In this document: piece by piece, positions 1 through 5,255 of the stretch
Layout of the letters: each line of letters opens with the position of its first letter
Numbering within the stretch: the first letter of the stretch is position 1
Source: an uncultured Desulfobulbaceae bacterium
Lineage (GTDB): Bacteria; Desulfobacterota; Desulfobulbia; Desulfobulbales; BM004
Assembly (NCBI GenBank): GCA_947258675.1
Contig: CAMYJP010000230.1
Location: 1-5,255, forward strand
DNA: 5,255 bases
Direction: 5' to 3'
The notes under the pieces: model-generated
Database searches by the model: none
Seen by the model: the letters and a program-made list of their open reading frames with translations, nothing else
What the model was told of the DNA's origin: nothing
Position numbers and translations under genes: made by a program

Positions 1-376
1 TCTTGATAATTCGTTGAGACAATTCCCTGCTTTGCAGCACAACTTCCAGATTGCTCAGGTTGGTGTTGCCGACAAGCCCTAAAAAACCGCTTATGCCCCC
101 AAGTCCTGGAAAGGATGGAATTATAGTTGGTTTCTCTGATTTCTGTGGAGTAATAGTTGCTGAAGAACGGTAGATATTGGTCATGCTAAGACTTATGACA
201 ACCGCCAGTATGCCAGACAATACGACCACCATGAAAATGAACCATTTATATTTTAGGAGGACGATAAACAAATCAAGGAGATTAATTTCGTCTTCTTCAT
301 ATGGATATGGATGTCCTGGACAGCCCGATGGAAGGGGCTGGGAAGTATTAAAGGTTTCGGGAGGTTCGGTGGTCAT
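1..376 (-). CDS. Wzz/chain-length determinant family protein, N-terminal part (cut by window edge)
   Basis: Reading leftward from ATG at 376 gives 125 codons that stay open to the window edge, so the C-terminal part is missing. Residues 1-26 are Pro/Tyr-rich. An acidic patch (EEDE, 27-30) leads into NLLDLFIVLLKYKW (32-45), the typical entry to the first helix of the Wzz (PF02706) domain. A hydrophobic segment follows at about 45-65 (WFIFMVVVLSGILAVVISLS). After it comes YRSSATITPQ (69-78), the usual start of the periplasmic domain, then a Gly-rich stretch (GLGGISGFLGLVGN, 91-104) as in related proteins. Family members are inner-membrane polysaccharide co-polymerases that set chain length in Wzy-dependent assembly and meet the outer-membrane exporter. 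An AAGGA Shine-Dalgarno lies 8 bases before the ATG. The exporter gene is just upstream on the same strand with no clear terminator between, so co-transcription is likely. Whether a C-terminal kinase domain (Wzc type) follows cannot be seen. Confidence 0.88.
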   Translation of the reverse strand, partial: MTTEPPETFNTSQPLPSGCPGHPYPYEEDEINLLDLFIVLLKYKWFIFMVVVLSGILAVVISLSMTNIYRSSATITPQKSEKPTIIPSFPGLGGISGFLGLVGNTNLSNLEVVLQSRELSQRIIK

Positions 377-390
377 GGGAAATCCTTTTT

Positions 391-424
391 ACCAGGGATC
401 AGGTGCCAGGTGTCAGGAATCAGT
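391..424. repeat. CAGGTGY heptamer tandem / CAGG-rich repeat
   Basis: On the plus strand, 400-417 reads CAGGTGC CAGGTGT CAGG, two and a half copies of a heptamer. It is preceded by CCAGGGATCAGG (392-403). Similar words (TGATCCCCTGG, ACCTGGCA) occur in the opposite orientation at 618-636. The tract lies just upstream of the Wzz gene's ribosome binding site. It may be a dispersed intergenic repeat; its role is unknown. Confidence 0.4.
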
Positions 425-454
425 ATTAATTGTTCGAGCATATAGATCTTTCAA

Positions 455-574
455 TTATTTTTTGGGAATTCTTTCGATTTCACTTGAATTATCCATTAGT
501 TTTAAAAGTTGATCATCATCGATATGATCTATGTTTTGAAACAGAGTAACACCAGATTGTTGTCCCTCTGCCAA
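455..574 (-). CDS. Possible small ORF, TTG start, 39 aa, unknown function
   Basis: A short minus-strand frame lies in the 270-base gap between the exporter and the Wzz gene. It starts at TTG (574) with AGGA 8 bases upstream and stops with TAA at 455. The peptide is 39 residues: an N-terminal MAEGQQSGVTLFQNIDHI, an acidic helix-like middle (DDDQLLKLMD), and a C-terminus ending ERIPKK. The composition looks protein-like and lacks the Cys/Arg/Trp excess of random frames. A TAG closes the same frame two codons before the TTG, so this is not the tail of a larger intact gene. It could be a real small protein, the decayed 3' end of a lost gene, or chance. I do not recognise the family. The only ATG in the frame (at 496) would leave 13 codons. 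Confidence is low because the start is TTG and there is no homology evidence. Confidence 0.28.
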   Translation of the reverse strand: MAEGQQSGVTLFQNIDHIDDDQLLKLMDNSSEIERIPKK

Positions 575-598
575 ACTCTATATCCTGATAGCTAACAA

Positions 599-612
599 CA
601 GGTAATGACCTG
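599..612. repeat. Small inverted repeat downstream of exporter
   Basis: CAGGT-AATG-ACCTG forms a 5-bp stem with a 4-base loop, about 35 bases past the exporter stop codon. No T-run follows on the minus strand, so it is not a convincing intrinsic terminator. It could be a weak processing or attenuation hairpin between the exporter and Wzz genes. Confidence 0.25.
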
Positions 613-646
613 ATCATTGATCCCCTGGACCTGGCAACTGTTTTTT

Positions 647-3600
647 CTAATCATCAAATACCTGATTAATGATAATGCCTGCTGACACGGCCATCTGGTA
701 AATAATAGAAGTTATATCTTTGATTTCACGTTTTAACCGTGTGTGAATGAGCTTCGGGGGTACAACTATGGTATCTCCCGGGTAAAGAGGAGTATCTTCA
801 AAGCTGGAAAGCCATACATTGGAAGAACCGGTTCCACTTTTGCTGTAAACCGTACCATCCGCCCGAAGGATAAACATCTGTTTGGGATTGGCATATTTTG
901 TTGGCCCACCTGTTTGCGAAAGATAATAACCAACTTCAGGGTTTGAGCTGTCATAAATAAGGCTTGTAGCATTAAAAACCTCACCGGCCACATCAACAGT
1001 ATCAGGTTTCGGAGGGATATATAACTGGTCTCCGTCTTCAAGGGTAAGGTTGTAACTGCTGCCATTAAACGCCGGCCCTGGAGCGAGTTTCATTACTACT
1101 CTGCCGGTAGCCTTTGACATTTTTAAACGACTGATAATGGTCTGTTGGGCCCTCATCAATACCTGTTCGCCTTTAATATCCTCTTCACTCAAGGCCCCGG
1201 CTATCTCGCTGGTGGCAATCTGCGCTACTTCTCTAGACAAACGATCCACCAGTTCATCAATCCTTTTCTGTTGCAGTTCCTGTACCGATTTTCTTGTGAA
1301 GATTGCACCACGGTAATAGGCCATGTTCGTGAACCCCCCGGCCCTCTCAAATATATGGCTTAACTTTTCACCCTTCCGGATACTGTACTCCCCGGGAAAA
1401 GCTACCTCCCCTTTTATGGTCACTTCCCTGCTTTCACCCCATTCGGGAATTTGCTTGATATTAATTATGTCCCATGGCTGCAGTCTGAGATTATGCGTTG
1501 GATCTTCCTGAAGAGCCAGATGGATATTGAATGTCAGCAAAGAGGTATGGACGGTTTTCCCATCAACGATATCAAACCTGATGAGCTCTGCATCATCAAG
1601 GTAGGCAGACTCCTTAACCTGACCAGCTAACAGGATGAGGTCTTTTGCAGTCATATTGTCGGCATAGGGGTATGTCTCTGGATTGTTTATTTCTCCGTGA
1701 ATTGAGACAAAATGCCGGCCCACATACTCCCAAACGGAATGGATCACAATTCTGTCCATATCCTGAAGCTGTAAATTATTCTCAGAATCTCCATCCAAAG
1801 CCTTACCTACATCAAAAGTGTGAATGGAGATTTTTTTACTCCGAGGATCCCTGCGATAGAGATGACCTGTTTCCAGATAGGCATCTTTGGTAAATCCACC
1901 GGCATTGAAAAAAAGATCTCTAATTTTCATTTTATGAATTTCATATCTGCCAGGATTCCGGATCTCTCCTGATATATCTGCAGTTGGTTTTTCTTCTAAC
2001 TCCCATCTGTTAAAAATATAGATTTCATCCAATGGTTGCAAAGGCAGGTTCTTATCGCCGGTATCGCCGGAAAGCAACTCACCAAGTTCAAAGGGAATGA
2101 GTTCCGTACTCATATCATCAAGGTTATAACGCTTAACCAGTGCATATTCGTAAGATGTATCAACCTTCAAACTCTCGATATCAGGAACAATATCAAGCAA
2201 TCTAAGTCCTTTCTTATAGGCATAGGAGCCAGGGCGCTGAACATTCCCATATAGATAGACAGCATTTGTCACACGCGGCAGAATTGAAAAAATATGTATA
2301 TTATCACCTTCCTGAAGCGTAACTTGCCCATGTTTTTTAATTTCAGTAAAAGGAATGTCCAGGATTACCTCTGCCTGGTTTGCAGAAGCTCGTTTAATTT
2401 GAATCCGCTGCTTATAGGCTCTTGGTGCCAAACCTCCTCCAAGTTCAATTGCACCACGCAGAGTTCGATCATTTTCTTTTAATTCATATACCGCCGGTCT
2501 CCTTACATTGCCGGAAATAGCAACCAACGGTTCAGTATTTGGCACAAAAATAACATCTGCCGGCATGAGCCTGGAGTCGGTGGAAATATCCCCCCGCAAT
2601 AAAAAATCATACAAGTCCAGGGTGGCAATGATTTTACCCTGCCTTTTAACCTGAACGTTTCGCATAGATCCCTGCAAGGTTGGACCACCGGCAGCCAGAA
2701 GTCCGTTAACTGCGGTAGCCAGGGAACTCACAGTATGGATACCGGGATTTCTGACCTCGCCAAGTACAAAAACCTGGATAGTGCGCAAACGACCCATTGA
2801 TATACTCACGCTGACGCCGGTAATTGCTTCTGCCTTACGGGTGATGAGTTCCTTTGTTTCCTGGTAGGTCAGCCCGGCTACTGTCAATGAGCCGATTTTG
2901 GGGAAATGAATAACCCCTTCATTGTCAACTTCCAACCCGTAGGAGGCGTCCATCCGGCCCCACATCAGGACATTTATAACATCACCGGGACCGACAATAT
3001 AATCGTTGGACACCGGGGTATTTTTGATCGGATTTTTGAATTCTGGTGTTCTGCTGAAGATATTATGCCCATAGAGATTCAGATCCTGAAGATCAATCCC
3101 AAAGATTCTCTTGAAAAACTCATTTTGTTCAGAAAGCATCAATTCCTTTTCATCTGCTTCTGCTTCCTTTTCATCAATACCTTCAGAAATCAAATCAGGT
3201 TGGCTATCGATTTCCTGTTCATCTTTGTTCCCCGTCTTTACTTTCTTTTGCTGCTTAAGAAGCTTTCGGCCGGTTTCAATATCATCCTCGGAAAGGGTTC
3301 CTTCCCGCGCTTTTTCAATAGCATCTTGAATCTGTTCCGGTTTCAGGTCCTTGTTTCGCATGACCTTAAGTTGCTGCACCTCAATCGGCGTGAGCTGGCC
3401 TGATTTAAGCAGCTTTTTTACCTGTTCCGGATCGATCTGCCCGGATTGGAGTAATTGATGAACCTGATCCGGAGTCAGCTGACCAGACTTGAGCAATTGC
3501 AAAGATTGATCCTGCGTCAGATGTCCGGATTTCAGCATCTGATCAATTTGTGCCGGTGTTGCCTTGCCAGACGTGAACATTTGCTGGACCTGCTGATACG

Positions 3601-3700
3601 TGAAAAGACTTTCGTTCTCCTCCTGGGCTGCTAATCCATGTGCGATTAATATGAGGTACAAGAAAAAGGAAATTAAAGTAACAAAACAAAACCGTCGCAT
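647..3700 (-). CDS. Polysaccharide export protein, Wza-type with multiple SLBB domains
   Basis: A complete 1017-residue protein. Residues 1-25 are a Sec signal peptide with a probable cut after LAA-25. There is no lipobox Cys at the cut, unlike E. coli Wza, which is a lipoprotein. Residues 42-111 are five 14-residue repeats, followed by a charged, strongly acidic linker (about 140-195). The polysaccharide export domain (PF02563 type) starts at YIVGPGDVINVLMWG (234-248) and runs to about 305. SLBB-type modules then begin near 308, 391, 478, 572, 662, 758 and 900, each opening with a G-x-V/I-x-x-P-like turn (GEVRNPG 314-320, GNVRRP 397-402, GNVQRPG 485-491, GEIRNPG 578-584, GEINNP 669-674, GEVAFPG 764-770; the last, GEVFNAT, lacks the Pro). 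The sixth is split by a helical insert (about 804-866). The C-terminal helix (about 988-1014) resembles the segment that forms the outer-membrane pore in Wza. It is much longer than Wza (about 380 residues). The likely role is polymer export across periplasm and outer membrane, working with the Wzz-type protein encoded next. The start is fixed by the signal peptide; the Shine-Dalgarno (GAG) is weak. Confidence 0.93.
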   Translation of the reverse strand: MRRFCFVTLISFFLYLILIAHGLAAQEENESLFTYQQVQQMFTSGKATPAQIDQMLKSGHLTQDQSLQLLKSGQLTPDQVHQLLQSGQIDPEQVKKLLKSGQLTPIEVQQLKVMRNKDLKPEQIQDAIEKAREGTLSEDDIETGRKLLKQQKKVKTGNKDEQEIDSQPDLISEGIDEKEAEADEKELMLSEQNEFFKRIFGIDLQDLNLYGHNIFSRTPEFKNPIKNTPVSNDYIVGPGDVINVLMWGRMDASYGLEVDNEGVIHFPKIGSLTVAGLTYQETKELITRKAEAITGVSVSISMGRLRTIQVFVLGEVRNPGIHTVSSLATAVNGLLAAGGPTLQGSMRNVQVKRQGKIIATLDLYDFLLRGDISTDSRLMPADVIFVPNTEPLVAISGNVRRPAVYELKENDRTLRGAIELGGGLAPRAYKQRIQIKRASANQAEVILDIPFTEIKKHGQVTLQEGDNIHIFSILPRVTNAVYLYGNVQRPGSYAYKKGLRLLDIVPDIESLKVDTSYEYALVKRYNLDDMSTELIPFELGELLSGDTGDKNLPLQPLDEIYIFNRWELEEKPTADISGEIRNPGRYEIHKMKIRDLFFNAGGFTKDAYLETGHLYRRDPRSKKISIHTFDVGKALDGDSENNLQLQDMDRIVIHSVWEYVGRHFVSIHGEINNPETYPYADNMTAKDLILLAGQVKESAYLDDAELIRFDIVDGKTVHTSLLTFNIHLALQEDPTHNLRLQPWDIINIKQIPEWGESREVTIKGEVAFPGEYSIRKGEKLSHIFERAGGFTNMAYYRGAIFTRKSVQELQQKRIDELVDRLSREVAQIATSEIAGALSEEDIKGEQVLMRAQQTIISRLKMSKATGRVVMKLAPGPAFNGSSYNLTLEDGDQLYIPPKPDTVDVAGEVFNATSLIYDSSNPEVGYYLSQTGGPTKYANPKQMFILRADGTVYSKSGTGSSNVWLSSFEDTPLYPGDTIVVPPKLIHTRLKREIKDITSIIYQMAVSAGIIINQVFDD
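3368..3577 (-). repeat. Five in-frame 42-bp repeats encoding 14-residue units
   Basis: Exporter residues 42-111 form five back-to-back 14-residue units (starting at 42, 56, 70, 84 and 98) of the pattern [L/F]-x-S-G-x-[L/A/I]-[T/D]-[P/Q]-x-[Q/E]-x-x-x-[L/M], for example LKSGQLTPDQVHQL. A weaker related unit follows (LKPEQIQDAI, about 119-128). Each unit looks like a turn (SGxLTP) plus a short amphipathic helix. Codons differ among copies, so the duplications are old and selection appears to be on the protein. The array lies between signal peptide and acidic linker, placing it in the periplasm or at the cell surface. Confidence 0.85.
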
Positions 3701-3784
3701 TTCAATCTCTATAAATAATGATTTGGGTGTTTATACCTAATTCAGGGCAGAGAATGTTCCTAGCCAAAACGTGCTATTATTCCT

Positions 3785-3815
3785 CACCTGCTATGAAAAA
3801 ATTATTGCGCAGGTG
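3785..3815 (-). promoter_or_regulatory. Leader inverted repeat (possible 5' UTR hairpin) of exporter
   Basis: CACCTGC (3785-3791) and GCAGGTG (3809-3815) are perfect 7-bp inverted arms around a 17-base, mostly A/T loop. If transcription starts near 3828, the structure sits near the 5' end of a leader of about 128 bases, some 85-115 bases before the exporter ATG. It has no T-run after it, so it is unlikely to be a terminator. It could be an RNA stability or regulatory hairpin, or an operator. I saw no match to a known riboswitch, including the c-di-GMP class I consensus. Confidence 0.35.
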
Positions 3816-3828
3816 GTTATACAAAAAT

Positions 3829-3842
3829 AGTACGATTGTACT
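3829..3842. promoter_or_regulatory. Palindrome over proposed exporter -10 box (possible operator)
   Basis: AGTAC-GATT-GTACT is a perfect 5-bp inverted repeat that overlaps the whole proposed -10 hexamer (3835-3840) and reaches the expected start site. A repressor site in that position would block transcription. No regulator can be named from the sequence, and a 5-bp palindrome can arise by chance. Confidence 0.28.
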
Positions 3843-3863
3843 TTCTGTGCGCCTTTTCAGCAA
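3835..3863 (-). promoter_or_regulatory. Putative sigma-70 promoter for exporter gene
   Basis: On the minus strand TTGCTG (3863-3858), a 17-base spacer and TACAAT (3840-3835) match the sigma-70 layout: 3 of 6 bases at -35, 5 of 6 at -10, optimal spacing. The start site would be near 3828, giving a leader of about 128 bases. The prediction is from consensus only. Confidence 0.4.
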
Positions 3864-4061
3864 GCAATATAAGAATTCTAAAGTAGGGAACTGCTGCTAA
3901 AAGAGAAAATTGGGAAGGTTTGGTTTAAAATTGTCCAGATATAATTGTTCTAATTACTAAAACCAAAACATATTCGATAAGGAGAATTTAGGACAAAAAG
4001 GGAGAGGCAAAAAATATGGCAAGAAGTTGTTTCTCTTTCAATATAAGGCAGGATGTTAAGG

Positions 4062-4386
4062 TTATGGATGCGAAGGTGCAACAGCTGGTGTACCACCACC
4101 ACCGCCTCCGCCTCCCAGAGCGGCGCCAATAGCACCAATAGCAAGTATTCCAAGTACTACTTTTTTCAGAGAAAGTGTGGTACCCACCTCCTGACCGACA
4201 GGTTCTTGGGGAATCTCTGAAGCTTCTACAGATTGTTCCGCACCCGGCTCGATATCCGCTCCAACGCCGGCACCGACCGGACCCTGCTCCGGCTCCTGCA
4301 CCGGAACCTCTATATTCCGCCATAGTTGCAGGAACACCGGCCATCAACATTGCCATTACAGTTATTAAAACCACAATTTTTTTCAT
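4062..4386 (-). CDS. Small exported Gly-rich protein, GfcA/YjbE-like architecture, frame broken by one base
   Basis: Two overlapping minus-strand frames make sense only when joined. The first, from ATG 4386, encodes a clear signal peptide (MKKIVVLITVMAMLMAGVPATMA, cut after residue 23), then turns into Arg/Cys/Trp-rich nonsense ending at 3988. The second (open from ATG 4337, stop TAA at 4062) carries an acidic Pro/Glu/Gln/Val linker, then SLKKVVLGILAIGAIGAALG, a single hydrophobic segment, and a run of eight glycines with the tail TPAVAPSHP. Reading must skip one base between about 4308 and 4320; the span is 325 bases, one more than 107 codons plus stop. This is either a sequencing error, a real inactivating mutation or, less likely, programmed frameshifting, as no slippery run is visible. 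The architecture recalls GfcA and YjbE, small secreted proteins at the head of capsule/exopolysaccharide operons; the likeness is in layout, not proven homology. It lies just upstream of the exporter. A GGA Shine-Dalgarno sits 7 bases before the ATG. Confidence 0.62.
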
Positions 4387-4422
4387 CAGTCAGTCCAAAA
4401 AATAATATTTTAATAATAACCA

Positions 4423-4442
4423 ATGATAATACTTCTTATCAT
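4423..4442. promoter_or_regulatory. Palindrome at start-site region of small-protein gene
   Basis: ATGATAA-TACTTC-TTATCAT forms perfect 7-bp inverted arms around a 6-base centre. It abuts and slightly overlaps the proposed -10 box (4441-4446) and covers the expected start site, so it could be an operator. The AT-rich setting makes chance palindromes common. Confidence 0.3.
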
Positions 4443-4469
4443 ATTATCCAAAAATCATGCAACCAGCAA
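4441..4469 (-). promoter_or_regulatory. Putative sigma-70 promoter for small exported-protein gene
   Basis: On the minus strand TTGCTG (4469-4464), a 17-base spacer and TAATAT (4446-4441) fit sigma-70 layout with a moderate -10 match (4 of 6). The -35 word and spacing are the same as in the proposed exporter promoter. The leader would be about 50 bases. Confidence 0.33.
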
Positions 4470-4825
4470 TATAAATAAATAGGCAGCTACCCTATTGGAA
4501 ATCATACATCAGACCAGCTAACCTACTTTGTTATAAGGAAAGGACAGTCTTCAAAAAGGCTACCGGTATACTATTGCCTTAAACTTGGATCGGTCGCAAT
4601 CCTACAAATATTTAGATACTGCAAGAATAACTATCTACCATGTGAGGATGAAGAAAGCTTAAAATAGGAAACACGCTAATTTTACGCATGGTGGAAAAAT
4701 CCATTATCAAACTATATATTCCTTATGTGATATCTCCTTATTCCTTGAAAACAAAGATCCTTCATTACTACTTCCGTAAATAGATTTTGAACTTACGGCT
4801 GAAATATTATGGACAATCTGTTACA

Positions 4826-4854
4826 TTGACTTCTTTCAAAACACAGACTCTTAT
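4826..4854 (+). promoter_or_regulatory. Putative sigma-70 promoter for surA-type gene
   Basis: TTGACT (4826-4831), a 17-base spacer and TCTTAT (4849-4854) give 5 of 6 and 4 of 6 consensus matches. Transcription would start near 4861, leaving a leader of about 83 bases before the SurA-type ATG. Confidence 0.38.
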
Positions 4855-4943
4855 GGATTCTACAAAAAATTACGTTCTGGAAGAGAATTGGAGTATTTCG
4901 ATTGAAACGTATAAATGCTAAAGAAAACATTAGGATGAAGACC

Positions 4944-5255
4944 ATGCTCAAACGACTTGTTTTTATGATCTGTCTAGTTCTTTTATCACTTCCCCATCAT
5001 CTTGCCGCTGAAATTATTGACAGGGTCGTTGCCGTTGTAAATGATGATATCATTACTCTGAGTGAATTAAATAAAGAGGGAGAAAATATATTAAAACGCG
5101 TTACGGAACAGACAGCACCCAATAACGTAAACGCTGTTTTGCAAAATGCCCGTCATGAGATACTATCCAAAATGATCGATAGAAAAATTATTGTGCAGAA
5201 GGCCGAAGAAATGAACATCAAAGTTAGTGATGAAGAAGTTTCTAGGGCTATTCAG
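4944..5255 (+). CDS. surA: SurA-like periplasmic chaperone / peptidyl-prolyl isomerase, N-terminal part (cut by window edge)
   Basis: The first 104 codons, open to the window edge. Residues 1-22 are a signal peptide (MLKRLVFMICLVLLSLPHH, then LAA and the cut). The mature start EIIDRVVAVVNDDIITLSEL (23-42) is the hallmark opening of SurA-type proteins. RHEILSKMIDRKIIVQKAEE (about 70-89) and the following MNIKVSDEEVSRAI match the SurA N-terminal domain (PF09312), which binds unfolded outer-membrane proteins in the periplasm. The parvulin rotamase domains would lie beyond the edge. I prefer ATG 4944 because AGGA sits 8 bases before it. An in-frame ATG at 4935 would add three residues (MKT), but its nearest GG lies directly against the codon. 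It is divergent from the polysaccharide genes. Other SurA_N/parvulin proteins (PrsA- or PpiD-like) cannot be fully excluded without the C-terminus. Confidence 0.85.
   Translation, partial: MLKRLVFMICLVLLSLPHHLAAEIIDRVVAVVNDDIITLSELNKEGENILKRVTEQTAPNNVNAVLQNARHEILSKMIDRKIIVQKAEEMNIKVSDEEVSRAIQ

Larger units (their letters stand above)
3701..4061. other. Intergenic region upstream of exporter (361 bases)
   Basis: This stretch separates the exporter start from the stop of the small exported-protein gene. It holds the proposed exporter promoter, a palindrome over the -10 box and a leader inverted repeat, each listed separately. A minus-strand GG-N10-GC spacing (AGGAACATTCTCTGCC, about 3744-3759) is a weak sigma-54-like match. 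Between about 3865 and 4061 I see no gene, no RNA gene and no clear terminator for the small gene. Confidence 0.6.
4387..4943. other. Divergent intergenic region (557 bases)
   Basis: The region lies between the leftward small-protein gene and the rightward SurA-type gene. It is AT-rich. Besides the two proposed promoters and palindromes listed separately, it contains the inverted repeats AATAGG-7-CCTATT (4478-4496) and CCGTAA-13-TTACGG (4774-4798). A 31-codon plus-strand frame at 4688-4783 has no ribosome binding site and is not called. I see no tRNA, known riboswitch or mobile element; most of 4500-4820 remains unexplained. Confidence 0.6.

Noticed and set aside
647..700. Intrinsic terminator after the exporter
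   Set aside because: The T-run at 641-646 reads as A on the transcript strand and no GC-rich stem precedes a U-run.
2906..3403. 165-codon plus-strand frame opposite the exporter
   Set aside because: It is antisense to a well-supported coding region, is Phe-rich as expected from the reverse of Lys/Glu codons, and shows no start signal.
3744..3759. Sigma-54-like GG-N10-GC site upstream of exporter
   Set aside because: The GG/GC spacing matches, but most other consensus bases do not; a match this loose is expected often by chance.
3718..3900. 60-codon plus-strand frame in the exporter upstream region
   Set aside because: No ribosome binding site at either ATG (3718 or 3793), composition like translated AT-rich DNA, and it overlaps the proposed promoter and leader hairpin on the other strand.
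3700..3990. c-di-GMP riboswitch in the exporter leader
   Set aside because: I looked for the conserved class I segments (CACGCACAGGGCAAACC-like and GGGACGCAAAGCC-like) and found neither on the minus strand.
3988..4386. 132-residue minus-strand protein taken as a single frame
   Set aside because: Only the first 23 or so residues look real; the rest is Arg/Cys/Trp-rich and the overlapping frame gives a far more sensible protein.
4688..4783. 31-codon plus-strand frame in the divergent spacer
   Set aside because: No Shine-Dalgarno, no recognisable sequence, and length expected by chance in AT-rich DNA.

Overview
The window comes from a Gram-negative bacterium. The evidence is an outer-membrane-type polysaccharide exporter, a Wzz-family chain-length protein and a SurA-type periplasmic chaperone, all with the signal peptides or membrane segments these families need. 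Base composition is moderately AT-rich. The style of the exporter (many SLBB modules, no lipobox, a C-terminal helix) and of the Wzz N-terminus (Pro/Tyr-rich, then an acidic stretch leading into the first helix) suggests a deltaproteobacterium (Desulfobacterota). That assignment is inference from family resemblance, not proof.

Layout: Three genes read leftwards (minus strand) and look like the start of an exopolysaccharide or capsule secretion locus. In transcription order they are: a small exported Gly-rich protein (4386 down to 4062, its frame broken by one base near 4308-4320); a 1017-residue exporter with a Wza domain and about seven SLBB modules (3700 down to 647); and the N-terminal 125 codons of a Wzz-type co-polymerase (376 down to the window edge). 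One gene reads rightwards at the other end: the first 104 codons of a SurA-like peptidyl-prolyl isomerase/chaperone (4944 to the edge). A 557-base divergent intergenic region separates it from the polysaccharide genes.

How they work together: In Wzy-dependent and related pathways, the Wzz-type protein in the inner membrane controls chain length and contacts the exporter, which carries the polymer across the periplasm and outer membrane. The small secreted protein resembles in architecture (signal peptide, one hydrophobic segment, glycine tail) the GfcA/YjbE proteins that open group 4 capsule and yjb operons in enterobacteria, and it sits in the matching place. SurA helps fold outer-membrane proteins and is probably a separate transcription unit.

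Non-coding parts: The gap between exporter and small gene (3701-4061) holds a plausible promoter (TTGCTG-17-TACAAT), a palindrome over its -10 box, and a 7-bp leader inverted repeat. The small gene has a similar promoter/palindrome arrangement. The 270-base gap before the Wzz gene holds a possible 39-codon ORF with a TTG start, and CAGGTG-type repeats. I saw no RNA genes, CRISPR array, insertion sequence or convincing intrinsic terminator. The items most worth following up are the frameshifted GfcA/YjbE-like gene, the 14-residue repeat array at the exporter's N-terminus, and the unexplained small ORF.
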